NCBI RefSeq assembly: GCF_005503535.1
Contig: NZ_SCNN01000021.1
Location: forward strand, 1-64,000
Origin: Mesorhizobium comanense
Lineage (GTDB): Bacteria; Pseudomonadota; Alphaproteobacteria; Rhizobiales; Rhizobiaceae
Direction of reading: 5' to 3'
DNA: 64,000 nucleotides
Part shown: piece after piece, positions 42,646 to 51,600 of the stretch
How positions within the stretch are numbered: position 1 is the first letter of the stretch
Layout: the number at the start of each line of letters is the position of its first letter
The notes under the pieces: model-generated
Seen by the model: the letters and a program-made list of their open reading frames with translations, nothing else
What the model was told of the DNA's origin: nothing
The model's database searches: none
Made by a program: the position numbers and the translations under genes

Positions 42646-45015
42646 ATGAGCCAGTCGCCCTACCCTGCCGTCCTGTCCGGCCCACCGCGGCCGAGCCTGA
42701 TCCTGCGGCCAGGCCAGATCAGTCTGCCACCGGGCATCGAGCGCTACGCCGTGCAAGGCAACGGCGCGGTGCTGATCGACATCGAGCCCGGCGATACGGT
42801 CAGCGTCAGCAATGTCGAGGGCGGCCAGCCTTGCGAGTTGCTGGCCTGGGACAAATCCGGCGTCAGCGATCCAAGCATTTTCGGCGAGCGGGAAAACAGC
42901 AACGCCGCCGGCATCAAGGCGCTGCTCGCTGAAGGCGACGACAGCCTTTCGGCACTACGCCTCAACCTGCAACGACGACAGGTCCAACTCGACCAGCCGA
43001 AGGCTGTTCGCGTGTTCGGTGGCGCCACGCCCGCCGGCACAGAGCAGAGTTTTTCGGTGCAGCGCAACGGCACGCTGCTGATCGCCGCGCCCGGCGGACC
43101 GATGCTGGTCGACGGCCACAACACCGCGACACCGCTTACCGTCCTGGTGCGCCGGACCACGATCCGGCTGAAGACCAGAGGCCAGCTTGCCGATCCGCTC
43201 GCCGATCCCGTGCTCGACCTGCGTGTCCATTCGGCGACGGCGGAGTCCTATTTCGTCAAGGCCGGAGACTACCTGCAGATCATCGACGTCGACGGCCGCC
43301 AGTGCACAGACTTCCAGTGCTTCTCGGCGCGCAAGCTGGACAAGGGTCTCGATCATCCGCTCGACGTGACGACGACGCGCACGCTGATGGGCTCAAGCTA
43401 TCCCATGCCCGGCCTGCATTCGAAATACTACGACCAGGACATGGAACCACTGGTCGAGGTGGTGCAGGACACATGCGGCCGGCACGACGCCTTCGCGCTG
43501 GCTTGTGCCGCCAAATATTACGACGACATCGGCTATCCCGGTCACACCAACTGCTCGGAGAACTTCAACAAGGCGCTCTCCGACAAGGGCGTCAATCCCC
43601 GCGCCGGCTGGATGGCGATCAACTTCTTCTTCAACACGGCAATCGACGCGCATGGCGTGATGGTCTCGGACGAGCCCTGGTCGCGTGCCGGCGACTATGT
43701 GCTGCTGAGGGCGCTGACCGACATCGTCTGTGTCTCCTCCGCCTGCCCCGACGACACGACGCCGGCCAATGGCTGGGACCTCACCGACATCCACGTGCGG
43801 ACCTATTCCGGCCAGCACAAATTCTCGCGAGCGATCGCCAGACGCATGACGCCCGATTCGGAACCGAAAATGACCCGCGAGACCGCCTTTCACCAGAGCT
43901 TCGCCAAGCATACGCGCAACTTCGTCGAATACCGCGGCTATTGGCTCGCCAATTCCTTCGCCAAGGAAGGACCTATCGCCGAGTACTGGGCCTGCCGCCA
44001 GGACGCGGTGATCATGGACCTGTCGCCGTTGCGCAAATTCGAGGTGACCGGCCCGGATTCGGAAGCCCTGCTGCAATACACGCTGACGCGTGACATCAAG
44101 AAGCTCGGCGTCGGCCAGGTCGTCTATTCCGCCATGTGCTACGAGCATGGCGGCATGATCGACGACGGCACGCTGCTCAGGCTCGGCAAGGACAATTTCC
44201 GCTGGGTGGGCGGCGACGATCTTTCCGGCGAATGGCTGCGCGAGACGGCGAAAAAACTCGGCCTCAACGTACTCGTTCGTTCCTCGACCGACCAGATGCA
44301 CAATATCGCCGTGCAGGGGCCGAAGAGCCGCGATATCCTGAAGGAGGTCATCTGGACCTCGCCGCTGCAGCCATCGATCGAGGAACTCGAATGGTTCCGC
44401 TTCGCCGTGGCGCGCATCGGCGGCGGCAACGGCATCCCAGTGGTCGTCTCGCGCACCGGCTATACGGGCGAACTCGGCTACGAGATCTGGTGCCATCCGC
44501 GCGACGCCGAAAAGGTCTTCGACGCGATCTGGGAGGCCGGCCAGCCGCACGGGCTGAAGCCGATGGGGCTGCAGGCGCTCGACATGGTGCGCATCGAGGC
44601 CGGGCTGATCTTCGCCGGTTACGAGTTTTCCGACCAGACCGACCCGTTCGAAGCCGGCATCGGCTTCACTGTCCCGCTGAAGACCAAGACCGACGATTTT
44701 ATCGGCCGCGAGGCGCTGATCCGGCGCAAGGACCATCCGCAGACCAAGCTTGTCGGCCTCGACATCGACAGCAATGTCGCCGTCGGCCATGGCGATTGCG
44801 TCCATGTCGGGCGCGCCCAGATCGGCGTCGTCACGTCTGGCATGCGCTCGCCCGTGCTGAACAAGAACATCGCATTGGCGAGGCTGGACGTCACCCATGC
44901 CGCCATCGGCACCGAGGTCGAGATCGGCAAGCTGGATGGCCATGCCAAGCGACTGCCGGCGCGGGTCGTCGCCTTCGCCCACTACGACCCGCAGAAGACC
45001 CGGCCGCGTTCCTGA
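42646..45015 (+). CDS. tdm: trimethylamine N-oxide demethylase (DUF1989-GcvT fusion)
   Basis: The 789-residue protein has an N-terminal DUF1989 (urea-carboxylase-associated) part, about residues 1-400, fused to an aminomethyltransferase domain, about 425-785 (SRTGYTGELGYEIW and MGLQALDMVRIEAGLIFAGYE). This is the architecture of TMAO demethylase, which splits TMAO into dimethylamine and formaldehyde in a metal-dependent way and has a folate domain to capture the formaldehyde. Candidate metal ligands in the first part are C220, C225, C277, H280, H300 and C303. ATG 42646 follows GGAGGAGG. Together with tmm and dmm it completes the trimethylamine route. It has its own repeat-flanked locus more than 18 kb from tmm. 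Confidence 0.83.
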   Translation: MSQSPYPAVLSGPPRPSLILRPGQISLPPGIERYAVQGNGAVLIDIEPGDTVSVSNVEGGQPCELLAWDKSGVSDPSIFGERENSNAAGIKALLAEGDDSLSALRLNLQRRQVQLDQPKAVRVFGGATPAGTEQSFSVQRNGTLLIAAPGGPMLVDGHNTATPLTVLVRRTTIRLKTRGQLADPLADPVLDLRVHSATAESYFVKAGDYLQIIDVDGRQCTDFQCFSARKLDKGLDHPLDVTTTRTLMGSSYPMPGLHSKYYDQDMEPLVEVVQDTCGRHDAFALACAAKYYDDIGYPGHTNCSENFNKALSDKGVNPRAGWMAINFFFNTAIDAHGVMVSDEPWSRAGDYVLLRALTDIVCVSSACPDDTTPANGWDLTDIHVRTYSGQHKFSRAIARRMTPDSEPKMTRETAFHQSFAKHTRNFVEYRGYWLANSFAKEGPIAEYWACRQDAVIMDLSPLRKFEVTGPDSEALLQYTLTRDIKKLGVGQVVYSAMCYEHGGMIDDGTLLRLGKDNFRWVGGDDLSGEWLRETAKKLGLNVLVRSSTDQMHNIAVQGPKSRDILKEVIWTSPLQPSIEELEWFRFAVARIGGGNGIPVVVSRTGYTGELGYEIWCHPRDAEKVFDAIWEAGQPHGLKPMGLQALDMVRIEAGLIFAGYEFSDQTDPFEAGIGFTVPLKTKTDDFIGREALIRRKDHPQTKLVGLDIDSNVAVGHGDCVHVGRAQIGVVTSGMRSPVLNKNIALARLDVTHAAIGTEVEIGKLDGHAKRLPARVVAFAHYDPQKTRPRS

Positions 45016-45028
45016 GTGCTGCAGCCCT

Positions 45029-45175
45029 TGCCTCCTCCCCTTGCGGGGTGGATCGGCGCGCAGCGCCGAGACGGTTGAGGGCTGTTCCAGCGGAGTGAGA
45101 CGTTTACGTTCCCTGGAACACCCCTCATCCGACCTCGCTTCGCGAGGCCACCTTCTTCCGCAAGGGGAGAAGGGA
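45029..45175. repeat. palindromic intergenic repeat (copy 2, inverted central loop)
   Basis: It shares GATCGGCGCG, CAGCGCCGAGACGG and CACCCCTCATCCG with the 42401 copy in the same orientation. The 22-base loop between GTTCCAG and CTGGAAC matches the reverse complement of the loop in copy 1 at 19 of 22 positions. It occupies part of the 356-bp gap between tdm and the APC permease gene. Confidence 0.75.
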
Positions 45176-45371
45176 AGAGCGCACTCGCAAGCGTGATGTG
45201 CACCGTTTCACAAAACGCTTGACGTGAAAGCGCGCCGGATCGATCTTCACTCTTAAGAAAAAAATACGACTGAGTGGAAACACCAGCCGTGACGATTTTT
45301 GCCGGGGAGCAAGTCTCGCGCAGTCGGGACATCGCTGGCGGGGAACATCGAAAAAAGGGGAAATCACCGAC
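45176..45371. other. remaining intergenic sequence before the second APC permease
   Basis: No gene is visible. CTTCACTCTTAAGAAA at 45245-45260 matches the site TTTCACTCTCTTGAAA at 29208 in 12 of 16 positions and lies in a short AT-rich stretch that probably holds the permease promoter. Confidence 0.45.
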
Positions 45372-47081
45372 ATGAGCACCATAAGCACGGCCCTCGAGCA
45401 GCCTGCCGAAAGCAAGCTGCTCAGGCATATCGACTGGCGCGGCGCCTTCTGGGTGGCAAGCGGCGTTCCGGCACTGGTCCTGTTCTCGATCGGCGGCATC
45501 GCCGGCACGACGGGAAAGCTGGCCTTCCTGATCTGGACGGTGTCCATGATCATGGGTTTCCTGCAATCCTTCACCTATGCCGAGATCGCCGGCCTGTTCC
45601 CGAACAAGTCCGGCGGCGCCTCGATCTACGGTGCCACGGCCTGGCTCCGTTATTCGAAGTTCATCGCGCCGCTGTCGGTGTGGTGCAACTGGTTCGCATG
45701 GACACCCGTGCTGTCGCTCGGATGCTCGATCGCCGCCGCCTACATCCTCAACGCGCTGGCGCCGGTGCCGATCTTCACGGATACCTCGCCCGAGGTCGTC
45801 GCCTATATCGCGGCGCATGCGGGCACTGCTTCCGCCGACGCCATCGCCGCGGTGACGACGGCGGCGACGCCCGCCATCCGCACCTGGTCGCTGTGGGGCC
45901 ACACACTGGGTCCGGTATCGTTCACCTTCAACGCCACCTTCTTCATCGGCGCCGTGCTGATGCTGATCATCTTCTCGATCCAGCATCGCGGCATTCTCGG
46001 CACGGCCAGCGTGCAGAAATATATCGGCCTGCTGGTCATCATTCCGATGCTGATCGTAGGCGTCGTGCCGATCTTCACCGGCCAGATCGACTGGGCGAAT
46101 TTCTCGCCGCTGGTGCCGCTCGCCACCGCCTACGCGCCTGATCCGGGCTCCTGGAACATTGCCGGCTGGACCCTGGCGCTGGGCGGCATGTTCATCGCGG
46201 CATGGTCAACCTACGGCTTCGAAACCGCCGTCTGTTACACATCGGAATTCAAGAACCCCGGCACCGACACGTTCAAGGCGATCTTCTACTCCGGCCTGCT
46301 CTGCATGCTCCTGTTCATCCTGGTGCCCTTCACCTTCCAGGGCGTGCTTGGCCTGAACGGCATGCTGGCAACGCCGATCGTCGACGGCTCGGGCGTCGCC
46401 GATGCGCTGGCCGGCATGGTCGGCGGCGGCAGGCTGATCCACAGCCTGCTGGTCATGCTGATGATCCTGGCGCTGGTTCTGTGCATCATGACGGCGATGG
46501 CCGGTTCGTCGCGCACGCTCTATCAGGGCTCGGTCGATGGCTGGCTGCCTCGCTATCTGAGCCACGTCAACGAACATGGCGCGCCGACACGAGCCATGTG
46601 GACCGATCTCTGCTTCAACCTGATCGTGCTGGCCATCGCCTCGGCCGACGCGACGAGCTTCTTCTTCATCCTCGCCGTGTCGAACTGCGGCTACATCATC
46701 TTCAACTTCCTCAACCTCAACGCGGGCTGGATCCATCGCATCGACAACGGCCATATCAACCGGCCGTGGAAGGCGCCAAGCTGGCTGCTGGGGATCGGCG
46801 CCATCTTCGCCTATGTCAACGCCATCTTCATGGGCGCTGGCGCCAAGGTGTGGAACCCGATGGCCTTGTGGGCCGGCCTGATCACGGCGGCACTGATCAT
46901 CCCGGTGTTCTGCTTCCGCCACTACATCCAGGACAAGGGCAAATTCCCCGACCACATGCTGGCCGACCTCGGCATGACCTCGGCCGACCTCAAGGTCAGG
47001 AAGGCGGGCATGCTGCCCTACCTGACACTGATAGCCGGCGTCGTCGTGGTTCTGGTCGCCAACTGGATCTTCGTGATCTGA
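45372..47081 (+). CDS. APC-superfamily permease, second amine or amino-acid transporter of the cluster
   Basis: The 569-residue protein has about twelve to fourteen membrane helices. APC landmarks are LVLFSIGGIAGTTGKLAFLIWTVSMIMGF, FTYAEIAGLFPNKSGGASIYGATAWL and STYGFETAVCYTSEFKNPGTDTFKAI. A longer periplasmic loop (about 130-170) and an extended C-terminus make it larger than the 30145 permease, and the two are not close paralogues. It follows tdm and ends with a strong terminator, so it closes the methylamine region. TMA, TMAO-derived amines or a methylated amino acid are possible substrates. Confidence 0.83.
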   Translation: MSTISTALEQPAESKLLRHIDWRGAFWVASGVPALVLFSIGGIAGTTGKLAFLIWTVSMIMGFLQSFTYAEIAGLFPNKSGGASIYGATAWLRYSKFIAPLSVWCNWFAWTPVLSLGCSIAAAYILNALAPVPIFTDTSPEVVAYIAAHAGTASADAIAAVTTAATPAIRTWSLWGHTLGPVSFTFNATFFIGAVLMLIIFSIQHRGILGTASVQKYIGLLVIIPMLIVGVVPIFTGQIDWANFSPLVPLATAYAPDPGSWNIAGWTLALGGMFIAAWSTYGFETAVCYTSEFKNPGTDTFKAIFYSGLLCMLLFILVPFTFQGVLGLNGMLATPIVDGSGVADALAGMVGGGRLIHSLLVMLMILALVLCIMTAMAGSSRTLYQGSVDGWLPRYLSHVNEHGAPTRAMWTDLCFNLIVLAIASADATSFFFILAVSNCGYIIFNFLNLNAGWIHRIDNGHINRPWKAPSWLLGIGAIFAYVNAIFMGAGAKVWNPMALWAGLITAALIIPVFCFRHYIQDKGKFPDHMLADLGMTSADLKVRKAGMLPYLTLIAGVVVVLVANWIFVI

Positions 47082-47097
47082 AAGATGGCACAGTGTG

Positions 47098-47125
47098 AAA
47101 AGGGCGCGCTTCGGCGCGCCCTTTT
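47098..47125 (+). terminator. rho-independent terminator after the APC permease
   Basis: AAAAGGGCGCGC, the stable TTCG tetraloop and GCGCGCCCTTTT form a perfect 12-bp stem starting 16 bases after the permease stop, followed by a short T run. Because the stem is flanked by A and T runs, it should also work for the convergent gene at 47145. Confidence 0.9.
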
Positions 47126-47144
47126 CTGTTGACGCCAGAATGTT

Positions 47145-48500
47145 TCAGCCAACCTTGCGTGAGTCCGCTTCCCCATCCCTGAAGAACCGGTTCGGCGGCC
47201 GCTTCAGGCCCAGATTCTCGCGCAGTGTCGATCCCTCATATTGCCGCCGGAAGATGCCGCGCCGCTGCAGCTCCGGCACCACCTTCTCGACGAAGTCGTC
47301 CAATCCCGCCGGCAGATAGGGGAACATGACGTTGAAACCGTCGGAACCCTCGGCGACCAACCATTCCTCCATCTCATCGGCGATGGTTTTTGGCGTGCCG
47401 ACAAAGGCCAGCCCGGAATAGCCGCCCAGCCGCTGCGCAAGCTGGCGCACGGTCAGGCTCTCCTGGCGAGCCAACTCGACAACGCGCTCGCGGCTGCTCC
47501 TGGAGGCGTTGGTCTGCGGTATCTCCGGCAGCTGGCCATCCGGATCGAAACCCGATGCGTCGTGCCCAAGGGCAATGGATAAGGAGGCGATGCCGCTTTC
47601 GTAGTAAACAAGACTGTCGAGCCGCGCGCGCTTTGCCCTTGCCTCCTCGACACTGTCGCCGACGATGACGAAGGCGCCAGGCAGGATCTTGATGTCGTCG
47701 CGCGAGCGGCCGAGTTTTTCCGCGCGGCCTTTGACATCGGCGAAGAAGCGTCTACCGGCGTCGAGATCGGCATGAGCGGCGAAAATCACTTCCGCCGTCT
47801 CGGCCGCCAGTTGCCGGCCTGCTTCCGATGCTCCCGCCTGAACGATGACCGGCCAACCTTGCACCGGGCGGGCAATGTTGAGCGGCCCGCGCACCGAGAG
47901 ATATTCGCCCTTGTGGTCCAGGACATGCAAGCGGTCCGGATCGAAGTAGAGACCGCTTGCGGCATCGCGGATGAAAGCGTCGTCGGCGAAACTGTCCCAC
48001 AGGCCGGTGACGACATCATGGAATTCGCGCGCCCGACGGTAGCGCTCATCGTGTTCGACATGCTCGTCGAGGCCGAAATTGAGCGCGGCGTCGGGATTCG
48101 AAGTCGTCACGATGTTCCAGCCGGCGCGGCCACCGCTGATGTGGTCGAGCGAGGCGAAGCGCCGGGCAATGTGATAGGGCGCGTCGAAGGTCGTCGACGC
48201 GGTGGCTATCAGCCCGATATGGTCCGTGACGGCAGCCAGCGCCGACAGCAGGGTGAAAGGCTCGAACGACGTGACCGTGTGGCTGCGCCGCAGCGCCTCG
48301 ATCGGCATGTTGAGCACGGCCAGGTGATCGGCCATGAAGAAGGCATCGAATTTTGCCGCTTCCAGCGTCTGCGCGAAGCGCTTCAGATGCGCGAAGTTGA
48401 AATTGGCGTCGGGATAAGCGCCCGGGTAGCGCCAAGCGCCGGTGTGGAGGCTGACCGGACGCATGAAGGCGCCGAGCCGCAATTGTCGTTTTTCTGCCAT
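47145..48500 (-). CDS. LLM-class flavin-dependent monooxygenase (NtaA/SnaA/DszA type)
   Basis: The 451-residue protein is a luciferase-like FMNH2-dependent oxygenase. It begins RQLRLGAFMRPVSLHTGAWRYP and contains GLIATASTTFDAPYHIARRFASLDHISGGRAGWNIVTTSNPDAALNFG, typical of the nitrilotriacetate monooxygenase group. The C-terminal region GFNVMFPYLPAGLDDFVEKVVPELQRRGIFR is also characteristic. It needs a separate flavin reductase, which is not adjacent. Substrates of this group include chelators, organosulfur compounds and long-chain molecules; none can be chosen here. The mRNA leader contains several hairpins. Confidence 0.88.
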   Translation of the reverse strand: MAEKRQLRLGAFMRPVSLHTGAWRYPGAYPDANFNFAHLKRFAQTLEAAKFDAFFMADHLAVLNMPIEALRRSHTVTSFEPFTLLSALAAVTDHIGLIATASTTFDAPYHIARRFASLDHISGGRAGWNIVTTSNPDAALNFGLDEHVEHDERYRRAREFHDVVTGLWDSFADDAFIRDAASGLYFDPDRLHVLDHKGEYLSVRGPLNIARPVQGWPVIVQAGASEAGRQLAAETAEVIFAAHADLDAGRRFFADVKGRAEKLGRSRDDIKILPGAFVIVGDSVEEARAKRARLDSLVYYESGIASLSIALGHDASGFDPDGQLPEIPQTNASRSSRERVVELARQESLTVRQLAQRLGGYSGLAFVGTPKTIADEMEEWLVAEGSDGFNVMFPYLPAGLDDFVEKVVPELQRRGIFRRQYEGSTLRENLGLKRPPNRFFRDGEADSRKVG

Positions 48501-48522
48501 GGGATGACACCCTGATGAGGAT

Positions 48523-48596
48523 GAGCGTTGCCGCTCCGGTACCGCTCAGGATGGGACCGCCTTGCGGTCCTGCGAAGGAATTCTGTTTTGCAGAAT
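48523..48596 (-). other. structured 5' leader of the LLM monooxygenase gene (three hairpins)
   Basis: On the minus strand, within 100 bases before the start codon, three hairpins follow in order: ATTCTG-CAAAA-CAGAAT (48596-48580), GGACCGC-AAG-GCGGTCC (48570-48554) and GAGCG-GCAA-CGCTC (48536-48523), the last with a GNRA tetraloop. CCTGA (48550-48546) can also pair with TCAGG (48515-48511). I do not recognise a known riboswitch class. Confidence 0.4.
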
Positions 48597-48635
48597 GGCC
48601 TCCGGGGAGCATTTATGCAGCGCCGGCCGGCACCC

Positions 48636-48675
48636 GGATCATCCGTCATCAGCTAGGTGCGATGACGGATGATCC
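48636..48675 (-). terminator. hairpin with 15-bp perfect arms upstream of the LLM gene and after the RND operon
   Basis: GGATCATCCGTCATC at 48636-48650 and GATGACGGATGATCC at 48661-48675 pair perfectly around a 10-base loop. The hairpin lies 12 bp beyond the 3' end of the RND permease gene on the minus strand. No T run follows, so termination or 3'-end protection is inferred. Confidence 0.5.
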
Positions 48676-48687
48676 GATGGAACCGTT

Positions 48688-51600
48688 CTATTCGGCCGCC
48701 AGCGCCAGCTGCGGCCTCTCCGGCTGCTCCGCCGCGGATGCTTCGGCGGCATCGGCGTCACGCTTCTTCTTCGGCTCACGGCCGAAGAACAGGGCATAGC
48801 CCGCCGGCAGCACCAGGATGGTGAGCACAGTGGCAACCAGGATGCCGCCCATCATGGCATAGGCCAGCGGCCCCCAGAACACGGCCCGCGAGATCGGGAT
48901 CAGCGCCAGCACCGCCGTCATCGCCGTCAGCACGATCGGCCGGAAACGGCGGACCGCCGAGCCGATGATGGCCTCGGAGCGGTCCATGCCTGTGGCTATG
49001 TCCTGGTCGATCTGGTCGACCAGGATGATCGAGTTGCGCATGATGATGCCGAGCAGCGCGATGACGCCGAGGATGGCGACGAAGCCGAAAGGCGCACCGC
49101 TGATCAGAAGGGCGGCGGCCGCGCCGATGATGCCGAGCGGACCGGTCGCCAGCACCAGCATCGCCTTGCCGAAATTCTGCAACTGGATCATCAGGAGCAC
49201 GACGATGATGGCCAGCATGATCGGCGCCTTGGCGGCGATGGAAGCCTGGCTTTCGGCCGAATCCTCGGCGCCGCCCTGGATCTCGATCTTGTAGCCGGGC
49301 GCCAGGCCGTCGCGCAGGCCCTGCATGTCCTTGTACATCTTGGTCACGACGTCGTTGGACTGGATGCCGTCGGGCAGCGTGGCGCGCACGCTGATGGTCG
49401 GCAGGCGGTCGCGGCGCCATTCGATGCCTTGCTCCAGGACCGGAACGACCTTGGCCACCTGCGACAGCGGGACGAAGCCGCCGAAGTCGGTCGGGATGTA
49501 GACCGAGTCGACCGAGGACAGCAGACTGCGGCTGGCGTCCGGTTCACGGGCGACGATGGAGACAGTCTCCTCGCCGTCGCGGAAGTCGTCGAGCGGCGCG
49601 CCGGACATGGTTGCCTGCAGCATCTGGCGGATGCGCTGCGAGGTGACACCGAGCGCGCGGGCGCGGTCCTGGTCGATGACCAGTTTCATCGCCGGCACCG
49701 GCTCCAGCCAGTCGTCATGCACGGCACCCAGCAGCGGGTCTTGCCGGAACTTCGCCTTCACCTGATCGGCGATGCGGCGCACTTCCTGACGGTCCGGACC
49801 CATGACGCGCATCTGCACCGGCCAGCCGGTCGGCGGTCCGAGGAACAGGCGGTCGACCTTGGCGCGGATCGAGGGGAAATCCTGCGCCAGAACGGTGCGT
49901 AGCTTGACGATCAGCCGCTCACGCGCCGGCTCGTCATTGGCCATGACCAGCATCTGGGCGAAGTTGGGATTGCGCAACTGCTGGTCGAGCGGCAGGAAGA
50001 AGCGCGGCGCGCCCTCGCCGATATAGGTGGCGATGAAGCGCTTGTCCTTGTCGTCCATCATCTTGGCTTCCAGCGCCTTGGCCTGCGCCTCGACTTCCTT
50101 GATGCTGGTGCCTTCCGGCAACCAGAGGTCGACGAGGATTTCCGGCCGCGACGACTGCGGGAAGAAGTTCTGCGGAATGAACTGGAACGCCCACAGGCTG
50201 GTGCCGAACGTCACCAGCGTCATGACCAGCACGATGATGCGGTGGCGCACCGCCCACCCGACGGTCGAGCGAAGCCGGCGGTAGAAGCGCGTATCGAAGG
50301 CATCGTGATGGGTACCGGCATGCTTGCGCTGCTTGAGGATCATGTGCCCGAGCCACGGCGTGAAATAGACGGCGACGAACCAGGACACGACCAGCGCGAT
50401 GCCGACGACATAGAACAGGGTGCGCACATACTCGCCGGCGGTGGAGGCGGCGAAGCCGACCGGGATGAAACCGGCGGTGGTGATGAGCGTGCCCGTCAGC
50501 ATCGGGAAGGCGGTCGAGGAATAGGCAAAGCTCGCCGCTTCGATCTTGACCAGCCCCTCCTCCAGCTTGCGCTCCATCATCTCCACGACGATCATGGCGT
50601 CGTCGACGAGCAGCCCGAGCGCGATGATGAGCGCGCCGAGCGAAATGCGCTGCAGGTCGATGCCGAGCTCGTACATGATGGCAAAGGTGGCCGCCAGAAC
50701 CAGAGGTATGGCAATGGCGATGACCAGGCCGGAACGCCAGCCGATCGACAGGAACGACACGACGAGCACGATCAGCAGAGCCTCGCCAAGCGCGTGCATG
50801 AACTCGCTGACGGCATCCCGGACCACCTCGGGCTGGTCGGAAATCTGGTCGACCGAGACGCCGTAAGGCAACGCCTCCTCGAAGCGCTTGTAGGTCGCCT
50901 CGACATCCTTGCCGACATCGGTGACCTTGAAGCCCTTGGCCATGACGACGCCAAGCTGAACGCTTTCATGACCGTTGAAGCGATACTTGCGCTGGAAGGG
51001 ATCTTCCAATCCCGAGGTCACGGTGGCGATGTCGCCCAGCCGGGTTACCTGGCCGCCGGCGCGCAGACGCAATTCCCTGATGTCGGCGGCCCTGGTGACA
51101 TCGCCTTCGACGGAGATGCGCACCGAATTGACGCCGGTGTCGACCGAGCCGGCCGGATCGACATTGTTCTGGCCCTTGATCGCGTTCTGCAGATCGGTCA
51201 GCGTCAGGCCGCGCTCGGCGAGCACCTTCGACGAGACGTCGATGTAAAGCTTCTCGGGCTGGTCGCCGATGATGACGGCCTTCTCGACGCCTGGTGTCGT
51301 CAAGAGCATGTCGCGCGCCTGGATCGCGAACTTCTTCAATTCGGGGTAGGAAAAGCCGTCGCCGCTGATCGAGTGCAGGGTGATGAAGGTGTCGCCGAAC
51401 TCATCATTGAAGTAGGGGCCGAGCAGGCCTTGAGGCAGATCGCCAGCGATATCACCGACCTTCTTGCGCACCTGATAAAAGGCATCCGTCACTTCGGCGG
51501 CATTGGTGTCGCCCTTGATCTGCACGGTGATGATGGCGCTGCCGGCGCGGGTGAAGGAGCGTACGAAATCGAGATGCGGCGTCACCTGCAGCTTGCGCTC

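Noticed and set aside
43393..44982. 529-codon open frame opposite tdm
   Set aside because: It is a shadow of the GcvT domain in a high-GC genome; composition is not protein-like.
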